A stretch of DNA of 64,000 nt from Mesorhizobium sp. M3A.F.Ca.ET.080.04.2.1 (GCF_003952525.1 NZ_CP034451.1:1612001-1676000); one strand, 5' to 3'. Positions 43,776 to 54,012 are shown, numbered from the stretch's first letter. The notes: generated by a model from the sequence alone, not told the origin. Numbers and translations are program-made.

Positions 43776-46745
43776 TCATGGCGGCTTCGCACGCAGCAGA
43801 AGGTCGAAATCCTTCCTGACCTTCCGCGACGTCTCCTTGAGGTGCGCCTCCAACACGCCGAAGTCCGGCAGGTCGGTGACTCCCAGAAGCAGGTCCGAAA
43901 GCCCAGGCGGGACGTCGTCGCGCTGGAACTCGCCGGTCAGGCAAAGCCTGATCATCTGGGTCAGCGCGGTATACAGCCGATCGGCCTCGCAGAGCTCGTG
44001 CCGGACATCGATGGCCGCGAATTGCGGCGCAAGGCGCGCCAATATGTCGGCGGTCGCCGTCACGCGGCGCCCGGGTTCGACATTGCCGGTGATGACCGCT
44101 ACCTGGGCGATGAATTCGAGATCGATGAGACCGCCCGCAACGAGCTTGATGTCCCAGAGATCGCGCGGCGGCTTTTCCTTCTCGATCAGCGCCCGCATCT
44201 CGAAGGCCTCCGCCTTGACCTTGGCAGCGTCGCGCGGCTGGGCAAGCACCGCGGCCACGTCGCCCTCGACCTCGGCGCAAAGTTCGGCATCGCCACCGAT
44301 CGCGCGCGCTCTGGCCAGCGCCAGGTGCTCCCAGGTCCAGGCGTCCTGGCGCTGATACTTCTTGTAGGCGTCGATGTGGGTGGCGACCGGCCCCTTGTTG
44401 CCGGAGGGCCGCAGGCGCAGGTCGAGCTCGTAAAGCACGCCTTCGGCGGTCGGCGCTGAAACGGCAGCAATCAGGCGCTGCGTCATGCGCGTGTAGTAGT
44501 GCGAGGGCGCGAGCGGCTTCTCGCCGTCGGACTCTTCGGCGTCCGGATCGTGATCGTAGAGCAGGATGAGATCGACGTCGGATCCGGCGGTGAGCTCGCG
44601 GCTGCCAAGCTTGCCCATGCCGAGCAGCGCCACCCTGCCGCCGGCAATCAAGCCGTGGCGCAGCGCGAACTCCGTCGTCACCGCGTTGAGTGCCGCTTCG
44701 ATGGTAAGATCGGCGAGATCGGAAAAGGCGCGGCCTGCGCGCGCGGGATCGATCGAGCCGGCGAGCAGCCTGACACCGATCAGGAACTTCTGCTCGGAGG
44801 CGAAGATGCGAAGACGGTCGAGCACGTCCTCATAGACGCGGTCGCCCTCGATGAAGGCGGCGAGCCGCGCAGAAAGATAGGCGCGGTTCGGCAACTCGGT
44901 CAGCAGCGCCGGGTCGAGAAGGCCGTCGAACACATGCGGGCGGCGCGTGATGATGGCGGCGAGCCGTGGCGCCGCGCCCATGATGGTCGCCATCAGCTTG
45001 AGCAGGGCCGGGTTCGACTGCAAGAGCGAGAAGAGCTGGATGCCGGCCGGCAGGCCGGCGAGGAACTCGTCGAAGCGGACCAGCGCCTCGTCGGCGCGGC
45101 GGGTCTGGCCGAAGGCTTTCAGCAGCGCCGGCGTCAGCTCCGTCAGCCGCTCGCGCGCTTCCGCCGAATGGGTGACGCGGTAGCGGCCGAAATGCCAGCC
45201 GCGAATGACGCGGCAGATGTCGCTCGGGCGCTGGAAGCCGAGGCGATGCAAGCTCTGCAGCGTATCGGGATCGTCGACGTCGCCGGTGAAGACGAGATTG
45301 CCGACCCCGGCCGACAATTCCGGCGCGGTCTCGAAGAGCGCCGCATAATGGCGCTCGACCTGCTGCAGCGCAGCCCGAAAGGCGTCGGCAAACTCCGCCT
45401 CGCCGGCAAAGCCCAGCATGAGCGCAATGCGCTCCAGCTCCTCGTCCTCGTCGGGCAGAACATGCGTCTGCTCGTCGGCCACCATCTGGATAGCGTGCTC
45501 GACCCGGCGCAGAAACCAGTACTGGCGAGCGAGCGCATCGCGCGCCTCGGCGGTGATCCAGCCGCGCGCGGCAAGTTGGCCGAGCATCGGCACCGTCTCA
45601 CGGCCGCGCAGTTCCGGGAAGCGGCCGCCGGCAATGAGCTGCTGCGTCTGGACGAAAAACTCGATCTCGCGGATACCACCGCGGCCGAGCTTGACGTTGT
45701 GGCCCTTCACCGCGATCTCGCCATGACCTTTGTGAGCATGGATCTGGCGCTTGATCGAATGGACGTCGGCGATTGCCGCATAGTCCATGTATTTGCGCCA
45801 GACATAGGGCTGCAGTTCCTTGAGGAAGGCGGCACCCGCGGCGAGGTCGCCGGCAACCGGGCGCGCCTTGATCATGGCGGCGCGCTCCCAGTTCTGGCCA
45901 CGTGCTTCGTAGTAATGCAGTGCCGCCTCGACCGGGATCGCCAGCGGCGTCGAGCCGGGATCGGGGCGAAGCCTCAGGTCGGTGCGGAACACATACCCGT
46001 GCTCGGTGCGATCCTGCAGGATGCGAACAAGGCGTCGGGTGAGGCGCGCAAACAGTTCCGTCGCATCGAGGGGATCGATGACGGCCGCTGCGTCAGGATC
46101 GAAGAAGACGACGAGGTCGATGTCGGACGAGAAATTGAGCTCATGCGCGCCGAGCTTGCCCATACCGAGCACGATCCAGCCCGATTGCCGCGCCGGGTTC
46201 GTGGGATCGGGCAGCTTGATCTTGCCCTGCTCGTGCGCATCGCGCAGCAGGAAGTCGATGGCGGCGCGGGTGCAGGCATCGGCTAGGTCGCTGAGGCGGC
46301 GCACGGTAAGCGCCGTTTCGGCCTCGCCGCTGAGATCGGCAAGCGCGGTCAGGAAATGCGCCTCCGCCTTCCATTGGCGGAGTTCCATCATCAGGCTCGA
46401 TTCGGAAACCGACTCGGCTTGCGCCACGCGGCCGATCGCCTCGCCGATCGCCTTGAGCCGCGCCTCAACCGGCTGGTCGAACAGGGTGTCCAGAATGGCC
46501 GGCCGGCGGTGCGCCATGTCGCGCAGGAAGGGCGACAGGTCGAAAACAGCCGCGAGCAAGCCCTGCAGCGGCCCCTCGCCGGCGAGCAGCGCCGCCAGCC
46601 GGGACAAGCCCGCCTCCCCGGCTGCGTCGGCGATCTCGGACAGTTCGCGCCGGGCGCGAGCCTCGTCCAGCGGTCGAAGCGCCAGTGTAGGACGAAGTTG
46701 CAACTCGCCTTCGACTTGTTTCTTCGCCATCCTCGCCGCCATCAT
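43776..46745 (-). CDS. glnE: Bifunctional glutamine synthetase adenylyltransferase/deadenylase
   Basis: A 989-residue GlnE with two nucleotidyltransferase domains: N-terminal deadenylase with FSSDIDLVVFFD and C-terminal adenylylase with TAGSDVDLILLYD, plus the linking helical regions (GRGGIREIEFFVQ, and KLVAGGLIDLEFIAQ). It attaches AMP to, or removes it from, glutamine synthetase according to the nitrogen state. The start overlaps the stop of the upstream kinase gene (ATGA), so the two are translationally coupled. Confidence 0.95.
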   Translation of the reverse strand: MMAARMAKKQVEGELQLRPTLALRPLDEARARRELSEIADAAGEAGLSRLAALLAGEGPLQGLLAAVFDLSPFLRDMAHRRPAILDTLFDQPVEARLKAIGEAIGRVAQAESVSESSLMMELRQWKAEAHFLTALADLSGEAETALTVRRLSDLADACTRAAIDFLLRDAHEQGKIKLPDPTNPARQSGWIVLGMGKLGAHELNFSSDIDLVVFFDPDAAAVIDPLDATELFARLTRRLVRILQDRTEHGYVFRTDLRLRPDPGSTPLAIPVEAALHYYEARGQNWERAAMIKARPVAGDLAAGAAFLKELQPYVWRKYMDYAAIADVHSIKRQIHAHKGHGEIAVKGHNVKLGRGGIREIEFFVQTQQLIAGGRFPELRGRETVPMLGQLAARGWITAEARDALARQYWFLRRVEHAIQMVADEQTHVLPDEDEELERIALMLGFAGEAEFADAFRAALQQVERHYAALFETAPELSAGVGNLVFTGDVDDPDTLQSLHRLGFQRPSDICRVIRGWHFGRYRVTHSAEARERLTELTPALLKAFGQTRRADEALVRFDEFLAGLPAGIQLFSLLQSNPALLKLMATIMGAAPRLAAIITRRPHVFDGLLDPALLTELPNRAYLSARLAAFIEGDRVYEDVLDRLRIFASEQKFLIGVRLLAGSIDPARAGRAFSDLADLTIEAALNAVTTEFALRHGLIAGGRVALLGMGKLGSRELTAGSDVDLILLYDHDPDAEESDGEKPLAPSHYYTRMTQRLIAAVSAPTAEGVLYELDLRLRPSGNKGPVATHIDAYKKYQRQDAWTWEHLALARARAIGGDAELCAEVEGDVAAVLAQPRDAAKVKAEAFEMRALIEKEKPPRDLWDIKLVAGGLIDLEFIAQVAVITGNVEPGRRVTATADILARLAPQFAAIDVRHELCEADRLYTALTQMIRLCLTGEFQRDDVPPGLSDLLLGVTDLPDFGVLEAHLKETSRKVRKDFDLLLRAKPP

Positions 46746-48190
46746 TGCGTCTCCCGCGCGGGAAAACTCATGACCACGGACAATCCGGGATTGGTAGGCA
46801 GAAGATCAAGCCTGCCGTTGTGGAAAGTCATGATCGCCTTGGCGAGGCTGAGGCCGAGTCCGGAGCCGGGTTGCGAGCGGCTCTTTTCCAGCCGCACGAA
46901 GCGTTCGGTCGCGCGCGCACGGTCGGCGTCGTCGGGAATGCCGTGGCCGTTGTCGGTAACGGCGAGCCTGATCTCGCCGACGGCCCGCTCCAGCGTCACG
47001 CGCACTTTCGGCTCGATTGCGTCGGCCGAGTATTTGATCGCGTTGTCGACGATGTTCGACAGCGCCTGGCCGATCAGCTCGCGGTTGCCGTCGATCATCA
47101 GCGGTTCCGGCACGAGCGCCTCCAGAACCACCCCGGCCTCCTCCGCCACCGGCTCGTAGAGCTCGACCACGTCGCTCACGGTGGCGGCGAGATCAACCGG
47201 AGTGGTGGTCTCGGAGGAATAGCCAGATTCCAGCCGCGAGATCATCAGGATGGCATTGAAGGTCTTTATCAGCTGATCGGATTCGGCGATCGTGCTTTCC
47301 AGCGCCTGCCGGTAGTCGGTCGTCTTGTGCTTGCCGGCAAGCGTCGCCTCGGCGCGGTTGCGCAGCCGGGTCAGCGGCGTCTTCAGATCGTGAGCGATGT
47401 TGTCGGAAACCTGCTTCAGTCCCTCGTTCAGTGTCGCGATCCTGGCCAGCATCGTGTTGAGGTTTTCTGACAGGCGGTCGAACTCGTCGCCGGCTCCGGT
47501 GACCGGCAGCCGTCCCGACAGGTCGCCGCCCATGATGCGGCGGCTCGCTTCGGAGACGCTGTCGATGCGGTTGAGCGCGGCGCGCCCGACAAAGAACCAG
47601 ATCAGCAGTCCGCCCAAACCCATCATGCCCAGCGCCAGCATCAGGGAGCGCCGGATGACGGCGCGGAAGCGCTCGGGCTCGCCGAGATCGCGGCCGACCA
47701 GGATGATCATCTGGTTGGGCAGCCGCAGCACGAAAGCGATGGCATTATGGCCTTGCTCGCCCTCGGGCTGCGCCTCCTTCTCGCCGATCTGTGGCGGGGC
47801 CTGCTCGGAGGCGCCGCTGCGCAGCCGGTCGAGCTCGCCCTCGCCGAAGCGGTGATAGGAAAAAGGCTCCTTCGTCCAGCCTTCCGTCTCGATGACCCCC
47901 GGCTGCAGGCTCTGGACATTGCCGGTCAGAATCTGGCCGTTGGGGTCGGCGATCAGGTAGAGGTTGGCGCCCGGCTGGCGCGAGCGGGCCTCGACCACGC
48001 GCACCAGCACTGGCAGGCCGCCGCGCTGGTAGGCGCGGGCGAGACCCACCATCTCGTCGTTGATGGTGTCCTGGGTCTGGGCGGTCAGCATGCGGGCCGA
48101 GAGCGACGTCATGTAGAAGACCAGCAGTACGGCGCAGAGCGCGAACAGCAGGAAAAAAAGCGCCGAAAGCCGGGCTGCCGTCGTCTTCAT
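46742..48190 (-). CDS. HAMP-domain sensor histidine kinase
   Basis: A 482-residue kinase with an N-terminal transmembrane helix (ALFFLLFALCAVLLVFYM), a periplasmic region of about 140 residues, a second helix (LMLALGMMGLGGLLIWFFV), HAMP, HisKA with H-box DNIAHDLKTPLTRLRNRAE, and HATPase_c (NIVDNAIKYS, DNGHGIP, GSGLGLSL). It pairs with the response regulator at 48328-49002. ATG 48190 (MKTTAARL) is chosen; 48214 is possible. The link to degP and glnE suggests envelope stress; the ligand is not known. Confidence 0.92.
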   Translation of the reverse strand: MKTTAARLSALFFLLFALCAVLLVFYMTSLSARMLTAQTQDTINDEMVGLARAYQRGGLPVLVRVVEARSRQPGANLYLIADPNGQILTGNVQSLQPGVIETEGWTKEPFSYHRFGEGELDRLRSGASEQAPPQIGEKEAQPEGEQGHNAIAFVLRLPNQMIILVGRDLGEPERFRAVIRRSLMLALGMMGLGGLLIWFFVGRAALNRIDSVSEASRRIMGGDLSGRLPVTGAGDEFDRLSENLNTMLARIATLNEGLKQVSDNIAHDLKTPLTRLRNRAEATLAGKHKTTDYRQALESTIAESDQLIKTFNAILMISRLESGYSSETTTPVDLAATVSDVVELYEPVAEEAGVVLEALVPEPLMIDGNRELIGQALSNIVDNAIKYSADAIEPKVRVTLERAVGEIRLAVTDNGHGIPDDADRARATERFVRLEKSRSQPGSGLGLSLAKAIMTFHNGRLDLLPTNPGLSVVMSFPARETQ

Positions 48191-48281
48191 GATGGCCGGC
48201 AGGGAAAGGGCCATCTTGCTCTCTAAAGCGCTCCGCGTTGAAACGGGTTCAAGCGACACGCTTTAGGTCCATTGCTTTTGC

Positions 48282-48326
48282 GCATGTCGTCCTTCCAAAA
48301 CCGCTGCACACTTTTAGGCGGCATGC
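48282..48326. repeat. 45-base palindromic repeat inside a two-component operon
   Basis: GCATGTCG and CGGCATGC ends flank CCAAAACCG and CACACTTTTAGG. It is a diverged member of the class repeated at 49076-49230. It lies between the response regulator and kinase genes. Confidence 0.7.
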
Positions 48327-48327
48327 A

Positions 48328-49002
48328 TTAGCCGCCCTTCAGCATGTAGCCGGCGCCGCGGATCGTGTGCAGGATCGGTTTGTCGAAGCCCTTCTCAATC
48401 TTGCCGCGCAGCCGCGAGACGTGAACGTCGATGACGTTGGTCTGAGGATCGAAGTGATAGTCCCAGACATTCTCCAGCAGCATGGTGCGCGTCACCACCT
48501 GGCCGGCATGCCGCATCAGATATTCGAGCAGGCGGAATTCGCGCGGCTGCAGCGTGATCTCACGGCCGGCGCGCTTGACCGAATGCGAAAGCCGGTCGAG
48601 TTCGAGATCGTCCACCTTGTAGACGGTCTCGGCCTCCCTGGCGCTGGCGCGGCGGTTCAGCACTTCGACCCGGGCGAGCAATTCGGAAAAGGCATAAGGC
48701 TTGGTCAGATAGTCGTCGCCTCCGGCGCGCAGGCCGGTGACGCGATCGTCGACCTCGCCCAGCGCCGACAAGATGAGCACCGGCGTGGTGTTGCCGCGCG
48801 AACGCAGCGCAGCGATCACCGACAGGCCGTCGCGGCGCGGCATCATCCGGTCGACCACCATGACGTCATAGTCGACGGCGTCGGCCAGCGCGAAGCCGGT
48901 CTCGCCATCACCGGCGACATGAGCGGTGTGGCCCGCCTCGGCGAAGGCCTTCTGCAGATAGTCGGCGGCCTCGCGATCGTCTTCCATGACGAGAATCTTC
49001 AT
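48328..49002 (-). CDS. OmpR-family response regulator
   Basis: A 224-residue regulator. The receiver has MEDD for the acidic pair, phospho-acceptor Asp in VMVVDRMMPRRDG, and Lys in DYLTKPYAF. The C-terminal winged helix has TLQPREFRLLEYLMRHAGQVVTR and DVHVSRLRGKIE. It would be phosphorylated by the kinase at 46742-48190. The start at MKILVMEDD matches the family; 49047 would add 15 odd residues. Confidence 0.93.
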   Translation of the reverse strand: MKILVMEDDREAADYLQKAFAEAGHTAHVAGDGETGFALADAVDYDVMVVDRMMPRRDGLSVIAALRSRGNTTPVLILSALGEVDDRVTGLRAGGDDYLTKPYAFSELLARVEVLNRRASAREAETVYKVDDLELDRLSHSVKRAGREITLQPREFRLLEYLMRHAGQVVTRTMLLENVWDYHFDPQTNVIDVHVSRLRGKIEKGFDKPILHTIRGAGYMLKGG

Positions 49003-49075
49003 GGAGCCGTTATACGCGATTTCACTGGAATATTGAGGGGCAGGCATCGGACGCGCCTTTGCAATTGTCGGTCCC

Positions 49076-49230
49076 GCACGTCGTTACCCCAAAACCGGCG
49101 ACCACTTTTGGGTGACGTGCTTTTGTTTTCGCACGCCGTTACCCCAAAACCGGCAACCACTTTTGGGCGACGTGCTTTTGGCTTCGCACGTCGTCATCCC
49201 AAAACCGGCAACCACTTTTGGGCGACGTGC
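49076..49230. repeat. Three tandem 45-base palindromes at 55-base spacing
   Basis: Units at 49076-49120, 49131-49175 and 49186-49230. Each begins GCACG(T/C)CGT, holds CCCCAAAACCGG or TCCCAAAACCGG and ACCACTTTTGGG, and ends CGACGTGC (or TGACGTGC); the ends and the inner CCCAAAA and TTTTGGG pair. They sit between degP and the response regulator in a 420-base gap that has no gene. Confidence 0.9.
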
Positions 49231-49374
49231 TGTAAGGCGGCAGCGAGTCATGGGATACCCGCTGCCGCCAGGAGCGAAACACGGTGACTGACAGACGTGT
49301 TCGGCCCCATGTTTCCCGGCGGCGGTCCGGGGGTGTTGAAACCGCCGCCAGGAAAGGTCGAAAGTTGCGCAGTG

Positions 49375-49412
49375 GCGCATGATCCTGCCGAAAACCCACG
49401 CGGCTTTCGGGA
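49375..49412. repeat. Palindromic repeat just after degP
   Basis: GCGCATGATCCTGCCGAAAA pairs imperfectly with CTTTCGGGATCAGGCGCGC. It resembles the common rhizobial GATCCCGAAA-type palindrome and ends 10 bases from the degP stop, so it could also act as its transcription end signal. Confidence 0.55.
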
Positions 49413-49422
49413 TCAGGCGCGC

Positions 49423-50964
49423 TCAGCCCTTGCCGACGGGCAGCGCGACGAAACGGTTGGAGTCGTCGCGGGTGATCTGCATCAGCACCGCCTTGCGGCC
49501 GGTCTTGGCAGCATCCGTCATCGCCTTGGAGACATCGTCGGTGGTGTTGACCTCGTTCGAATTGATCGAGGTGATGACGTCGCCCGGCTGGATGCCACGG
49601 TCGGCTGCATCGCTGTCCGGATCGACATCGGTGACCACCAGACCCTTGCCGTTCTCCGACTTGGTGACGGTGAGGCCGAGATCGGCCAGCGTGTCGGCCT
49701 TGGCGGGCGCGGACTGCTTGCCGTTGTCCTCGTTGGAAGCCTGCTTGTCGCTCGTCGGCAGCGTGCCGAGGTCGACCTTGATCGTCTCGTTCTTGCCATC
49801 ACGCCAGACCGTGACATCGACCGACTTGCCCGGCGCGTAGGAGCCTATCATGCGGGCGAGTTCCTTCGGCGAGGCGACATCCTTGCCATCGACCTGGGTG
49901 ATCACATCGCCGGCGGCGATACCGGCCTTCTTGCCGGGGCCCGCGTCCTGGGCGCTCGAAACCAGCGCGCCCTTGTCGGCCTTCAGGCCGAGCGACTCGG
50001 CGATGTCGGAGGTGACCGGCTGGATCTCGACGCCGAGCCAGCCGCGCTGGACGGAGCCGTTCTTCATCAGGTCGTCGACAACCTGCTTGGCGGTCGAGGC
50101 CGGAATGTCGAAGGCGATGCCCACGCTGCCCCCCGATGGCGAGAAGATGGCGGTGTTGATGCCGATCACCTGGCCATTGAGGTTGAAGGTCGGGCCGCCC
50201 GAATTGCCGCGGTTGACCGATGCGTCGATCTGGATGAAGTCGTCATAAGGACCGGCGCCGATGTCGCGGCCGCGGGCCGAGACGATGCCGGCGGTGACGG
50301 TGCCGCCGAGGCCGAACGGATTTCCGACGGCCACGACCCAGTCGCCGATACGGACCTTGGAATCATCGGCGAAGTCGACATAGGTAAACTTGCCGCCGCC
50401 ATCGACCTTCAAAACGGCGAGGTCGGTGCGCGGATCGGAGCCGATCAGCTTGGCGTCGAGCTCCTTGCCGTCATTGGTGACCACAGTGAAGGCAGTGCCT
50501 TCCGAGACGACGTGATTGTTGGTGACGAGGTAGCCGTCCTCGGAGATGAAGAAGCCGGAGCCTTGAGCGACCGGGCGCGGCTCGCCATTGTTGCCGTGGT
50601 CGCGGTGGCGACGCATGCCGAACTGGCCGCCCTGGTCGCCGAAGCCGCGGAACTCCTTGAAGAAGCGGCGCAGCTGCGGATTGTCGGGCAGGTTGTCGAA
50701 GCCGTCCTGGTCATCGGAGCCGTCATCGGCCGTCGGCTGGATCTTGGCCTTGACCTTGACGCTGACGACCGCCGGCGACACGCGCTCGACCACATCGGCG
50801 AAGCCCGTCACCTGCGGCGCCTGGACACGCACGGCTTCTGCCAGCACAGGTCCGGTACCGGTGGTCACCGCACCGAAACCGATGGCGCCAGCGACGGCCA
50901 GCGAGGCTGCGGCGGCCAGTAGGCGCTTGCGGGTGCGGGAATATGAATTGGGGGCAATATTCAT
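49423..50964 (-). CDS. degP: Do/DegP-family periplasmic serine protease
   Basis: A 513-residue HtrA protease. The N-terminal signal (LLAAAASLAVAGAIGFGAV) precedes a trypsin-like domain with catalytic His (VTNNHVVSEG), Asp (RTDLAVLKV) and Ser (NRGNSGGPTF), then two PDZ domains (RGWLGVEIQPV, and LGLTVTKSENGKGLVVTDVD). It degrades and chaperones misfolded envelope proteins. It lies between ccmH and the two-component genes, all leftward; a shared stress role is plausible. Confidence 0.95.
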   Translation of the reverse strand: MNIAPNSYSRTRKRLLAAAASLAVAGAIGFGAVTTGTGPVLAEAVRVQAPQVTGFADVVERVSPAVVSVKVKAKIQPTADDGSDDQDGFDNLPDNPQLRRFFKEFRGFGDQGGQFGMRRHRDHGNNGEPRPVAQGSGFFISEDGYLVTNNHVVSEGTAFTVVTNDGKELDAKLIGSDPRTDLAVLKVDGGGKFTYVDFADDSKVRIGDWVVAVGNPFGLGGTVTAGIVSARGRDIGAGPYDDFIQIDASVNRGNSGGPTFNLNGQVIGINTAIFSPSGGSVGIAFDIPASTAKQVVDDLMKNGSVQRGWLGVEIQPVTSDIAESLGLKADKGALVSSAQDAGPGKKAGIAAGDVITQVDGKDVASPKELARMIGSYAPGKSVDVTVWRDGKNETIKVDLGTLPTSDKQASNEDNGKQSAPAKADTLADLGLTVTKSENGKGLVVTDVDPDSDAADRGIQPGDVITSINSNEVNTTDDVSKAMTDAAKTGRKAVLMQITRDDSNRFVALPVGKG

Positions 50965-51554
50965 GGGTCTCTATCCTCTTTCGAAGGGATGCGCTCAGGC
51001 GAGCATCCTCGGGCAAGAGAATTAGAGAGCCGCACATTACGAGGCCATTTCCGGTACATGAAAATTTTGTAATGTTGGCGATCGGCAAGGATGCGTGAGA
51101 TCACGAGGCTTCAAAATGACCGCAGGTCGCACCAACCGGGTCAAGCCCCGGTCGATTGGGAGACTAAGATAATCGAGGGCATCAAGCGCGGAATATCCGA
51201 CGCAAAGACGGGCCGTTTGGTGACTCACGAATGAGCAATGCCGGAAATCGACCGGTCATCGAGGCCGGTGGAAGCTGCGCGCACACGCAAGGTCTGAGAT
51301 GTGCCTCGCTCGGAGGCTTGCGGAAGCACCCTCGACGTCGTCATCCCAGGGCGAAGCAGGAGCGAAGCTCCGTCGCGGAGACCCTGGGATCCATGCCGTT
51401 ACCTCAACCGTAGAGTACAGCGGTGCAGAATTCTCCGCCGCAGCGGAGCGTGGAAGTCACGGCATGGATCCTCGGGTCTACGCGCGTCGCTGCGCTCCTT
51501 GCTCCGCCCGTGGATGACGACGGCATAAGCGTTTCGACCAACCTCTAAGGTGCA
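50965..51554. other. Intergenic region between ccmH and degP
   Basis: 590 bases without a supported gene. It holds the degP promoter region (AT-rich around 51010-51080) and a palindromic repeat at 51335-51516. Short ORFs here track the repeat and lack family features. Confidence 0.5.
51335..51516. repeat. Large palindromic intergenic repeat (third class)
   Basis: The outer blocks CGTCGTCATCC and GGATGACGACG pair, as do GACCCTGGGATCCATGCCGT and ACGGCATGGATCCTCGGGTC, giving a long imperfect cruciform of about 180 bases. This GTCATCC/GGATCCATGCCGT type differs from the 706, 40381 and 49076 classes. Confidence 0.75.
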
Positions 51555-52019
51555 TTATTCGCGCAGCATCTTGTCCAACGCCGCCTGTTCCTCGGCACTT
51601 AGGACGCTTCCCGACGCAGGGCGCCGGGAGCGGGCACCGATCACGATAAAGGTGCCGCCAACGAGCAGCAGAAGCACCGGCGTACCCCACAAAAGCGCGT
51701 TGCGCAGGCTGAAGCGCGGCTTCAGCAGCACGAACTCGCCATAGCGCGAGACGATATAGTCCATCACCTGCTGATCGGTGTCGCCGGCGACAAGGCGCTG
51801 GCGCACCAGGATGCGCAGGTCACGCGCCAGGTCGGCATCGGATTCGTCGATCGACTGGTTCTGGCAGACCATGCAGCGCAGCTCTTCCGAAAGCGCGCGC
51901 GCCCTCGCCTCCAGCGCCGGATCGGGCAGCACCTCGTCCGGCTTCACCGCCTGCGCGGTCCCGGCGAAGACCAGGGCAAGCAGAAGGACCAGCGAGGCAA
52001 GTGAAAACCTGGCCCTCAT
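51555..52019 (-). CDS. ccmH: Cytochrome c maturation protein CcmH/CycL
   Basis: A 154-residue protein with a signal or anchor helix ([18 protein letters not shown]), the redox motif [11 protein letters not shown] (CxxC) and a C-terminal transmembrane helix ([20 protein letters not shown]). It reduces apocytochrome c CXXCH motifs for heme attachment. The ATG overlaps the ccmF stop (ATGA). Confidence 0.94.
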   Translation of the reverse strand: MRARFSLASLVLLLALVFAGTAQAVKPDEVLPDPALEARARALSEELRCMVCQNQSIDESDADLARDLRILVRQRLVAGDTDQQVMDYIVSRYGEFVLLKPRFSLRNALLWGTPVLLLLVGGTFIVIGARSRRPASGSVLSAEEQAALDKMLRE

Positions 52020-54007
52020 GTCGAGCTCACGGATGCTGTGGCAGCTACCTGCCTGCGGCGGCGCGACGGCGCGCCTACGCGCAGGCGCCGGTCCATCAGC
52101 GACATGGCCGCGCCCGCCATCATCACCAGCCCGCCACCCCAGATCAGCGTCACCAGGGGCTTCCACCACAGACGCACGACGACGGAACCGTCATTGCCTT
52201 CGTCGCCGAGTGAGAGATAGAGCTGGCTCAATCCGATCGTCCTGATGCCGGACTCGGTGGTCACCGTCTGACGCACCGGATAGAAGCGCTTGGCCGAGCT
52301 GATCTCGCCATCGGCGTTGCCATCGCTGCCGATCATGACGAAGCGGCCGCGATCCTCGGTGAAGTTCGGGCCTTTTCGTGGGAACAGCCCCTCGAACCGC
52401 AAGGTATGACCGGAGAGCTCGACCGTCTCGCCGGCGCGCATGGTCAGGATCCTCTCGGTACCGAAGGAGAGCGTGCCGACGATGCCGAGCAACGTCAGAC
52501 CGAGGCCGAGATGGGCAAGCGCGGTGCCATAGACCGAGCGCGGCAGGCCGGCGAAGCGCCGCAGCATGACGGCAGGCGCCGCAGAGCCTGCGCCGGATTT
52601 CACGGCAAGGTCGGTGAGCGCGCCGGCGACCAGCCAGACGGCAAGCCCGACGCCAAGCGCCGCGAAGACCGAGGCGCCGTCTATGAACAGACCGGTGACG
52701 AGCACGGCGGCAAGCGCCAGCGCGAAAGCCGCCATCAGCCGCTGCGCGGCGGCAAGCACATCGCCGCGCTTCCAGGCAAGCAGCGGCCCGAAGGGCACGA
52801 TCGCCAGGAGCGGCAGCATCAGCGGGCCGAAGGTCAGGTCGAAGAAGGGCGCGCCGACCGAGATCTTACCGCCGGTGAGCGCCTCGAGCGCCAGCGGATA
52901 GAGCGTGCCGACCAGCACGGTTGCCGTTGCCGTGGTGAGGAACAGGTTGTTGAGGACCAGCGCGCCCTCGCGCGAGATGGGATGGAACAGGCCGCCGGCG
53001 GTGAGCGTCGAGGCGCGCAGCGCAAACAGCGCCAGCGAGCCGCCGATGAACAGCGTAAGGATGCAGAGAATGAAGACGCCGCGCGTCGGGTCGGTGGCGA
53101 AGGCGTGAACGGAGGTCAGCACGCCTGAGCGCACCAGGAAGGTGCCGAGCAGCGACAGCGAGAAGGTCAGTATCGCAAGCAGCAGCGTCCAGATCTTCAG
53201 CGCCGAGCGCTTTTCCATGACGATCGCCGAATGGAGCAGCGCGGTGCCGGCGAGCCAGGGCATGAAGGAGGCGTTCTCGACCGGATCCCAAAACCAGAAG
53301 CCGCCCCAGCCCAGCTCGTAATAGGCCCAGTACGAGCCCATGGCGATGCCGCCGGTGAGGAACATCCAGGCGACCAGCGTCCACGGCCGCACCCAGCGCG
53401 CCCAGGATGCGTCGATGCGGCCCTCGATCAGTGCTGCCACCGAAAAGGAGAAGCAGATCGAGAAGCTGACATAGCCGAGATAGAGCAGCGGCGGATGGAC
53501 GGCGAGGCCGAGATCCTGCAGCACCGGGTTGAGGTCGCGGCCCTCGATCGGCGCCGGGTTCAGCCTGACGAAGGGATTGGACGTCGTCAGGATGAACAGG
53601 AAGAAGGCAGCGCCGATCATGCCTTGCACGGCAAGCACATTGGCCCTCAGCGTCGCCGGCAGGTTCGAGCCGAAGACGGCGACCAACGCGCCGAAGAAGG
53701 TCAGGATCAGCACCCAGAGCAGCATCGAGCCTTCGTGGTTTCCCCAGGTTCCGGTGATTTTGTAGATCATCGGCTGCAGCGAGTGCGAATTCTCCCACAC
53801 GCTCGCCACCGAGAAATCGGAGCCGGCATAGGCGACGGCCAATGCCGCGAAGGAGAGCGCGGTGAGCGCAAAGCCGCTGACCGCGACCGGACCGCCGACC
53901 GCCATCAGCCGCTGGTTACCGGCACGGGCGCCGACCAGCGGCACCAGCATCTGCACCAGCGACAGCGCGAAGGCGAGGACGAGCGCGAAATGTCCGGTCT
54001 CAACCAC
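52016..54007 (-). CDS. ccmF: Heme lyase CcmF/CycK
   Basis: A 663-residue polytopic membrane protein with about 15 hydrophobic segments. The tryptophan-rich heme-handling motif [19 protein letters not shown] is present, as are conserved His in [14 protein letters not shown] and [15 protein letters not shown]. It is the core of the cytochrome c heme lyase with CcmH and CcmI. It lies five bases after the ccmE stop. Confidence 0.95.
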   Translation of the reverse strand: MVETGHFALVLAFALSLVQMLVPLVGARAGNQRLMAVGGPVAVSGFALTALSFAALAVAYAGSDFSVASVWENSHSLQPMIYKITGTWGNHEGSMLLWVLILTFFGALVAVFGSNLPATLRANVLAVQGMIGAAFFLFILTTSNPFVRLNPAPIEGRDLNPVLQDLGLAVHPPLLYLGYVSFSICFSFSVAALIEGRIDASWARWVRPWTLVAWMFLTGGIAMGSYWAYYELGWGGFWFWDPVENASFMPWLAGTALLHSAIVMEKRSALKIWTLLLAILTFSLSLLGTFLVRSGVLTSVHAFATDPTRGVFILCILTLFIGGSLALFALRASTLTAGGLFHPISREGALVLNNLFLTTATATVLVGTLYPLALEALTGGKISVGAPFFDLTFGPLMLPLLAIVPFGPLLAWKRGDVLAAAQRLMAAFALALAAVLVTGLFIDGASVFAALGVGLAVWLVAGALTDLAVKSGAGSAAPAVMLRRFAGLPRSVYGTALAHLGLGLTLLGIVGTLSFGTERILTMRAGETVELSGHTLRFEGLFPRKGPNFTEDRGRFVMIGSDGNADGEISSAKRFYPVRQTVTTESGIRTIGLSQLYLSLGDEGNDGSVVVRLWWKPLVTLIWGGGLVMMAGAAMSLMDRRLRVGAPSRRRRQVAATASVSST

Positions 54008-54012
54008 GGCTG

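Noticed and set aside
44499..46286. Long open frame opposite glnE (595 codons)
   Set aside because: Same antisense shadow effect; Arg/Glu/Ala-rich with no domain.
49076..49230. CRISPR array made of 45-base repeats with 10-base spacers
   Set aside because: The spacers are only 10 bases and nearly alike (TTTTGTTTTC, TTTTGGCTTC); the units match dispersed rhizobial palindromes.
49297..50922. Long open frame on the plus strand opposite degP (541 codons)
   Set aside because: It is the antisense shadow of a GC-rich gene; the product is low-complexity and matches no family, while degP on the other strand has every HtrA motif.
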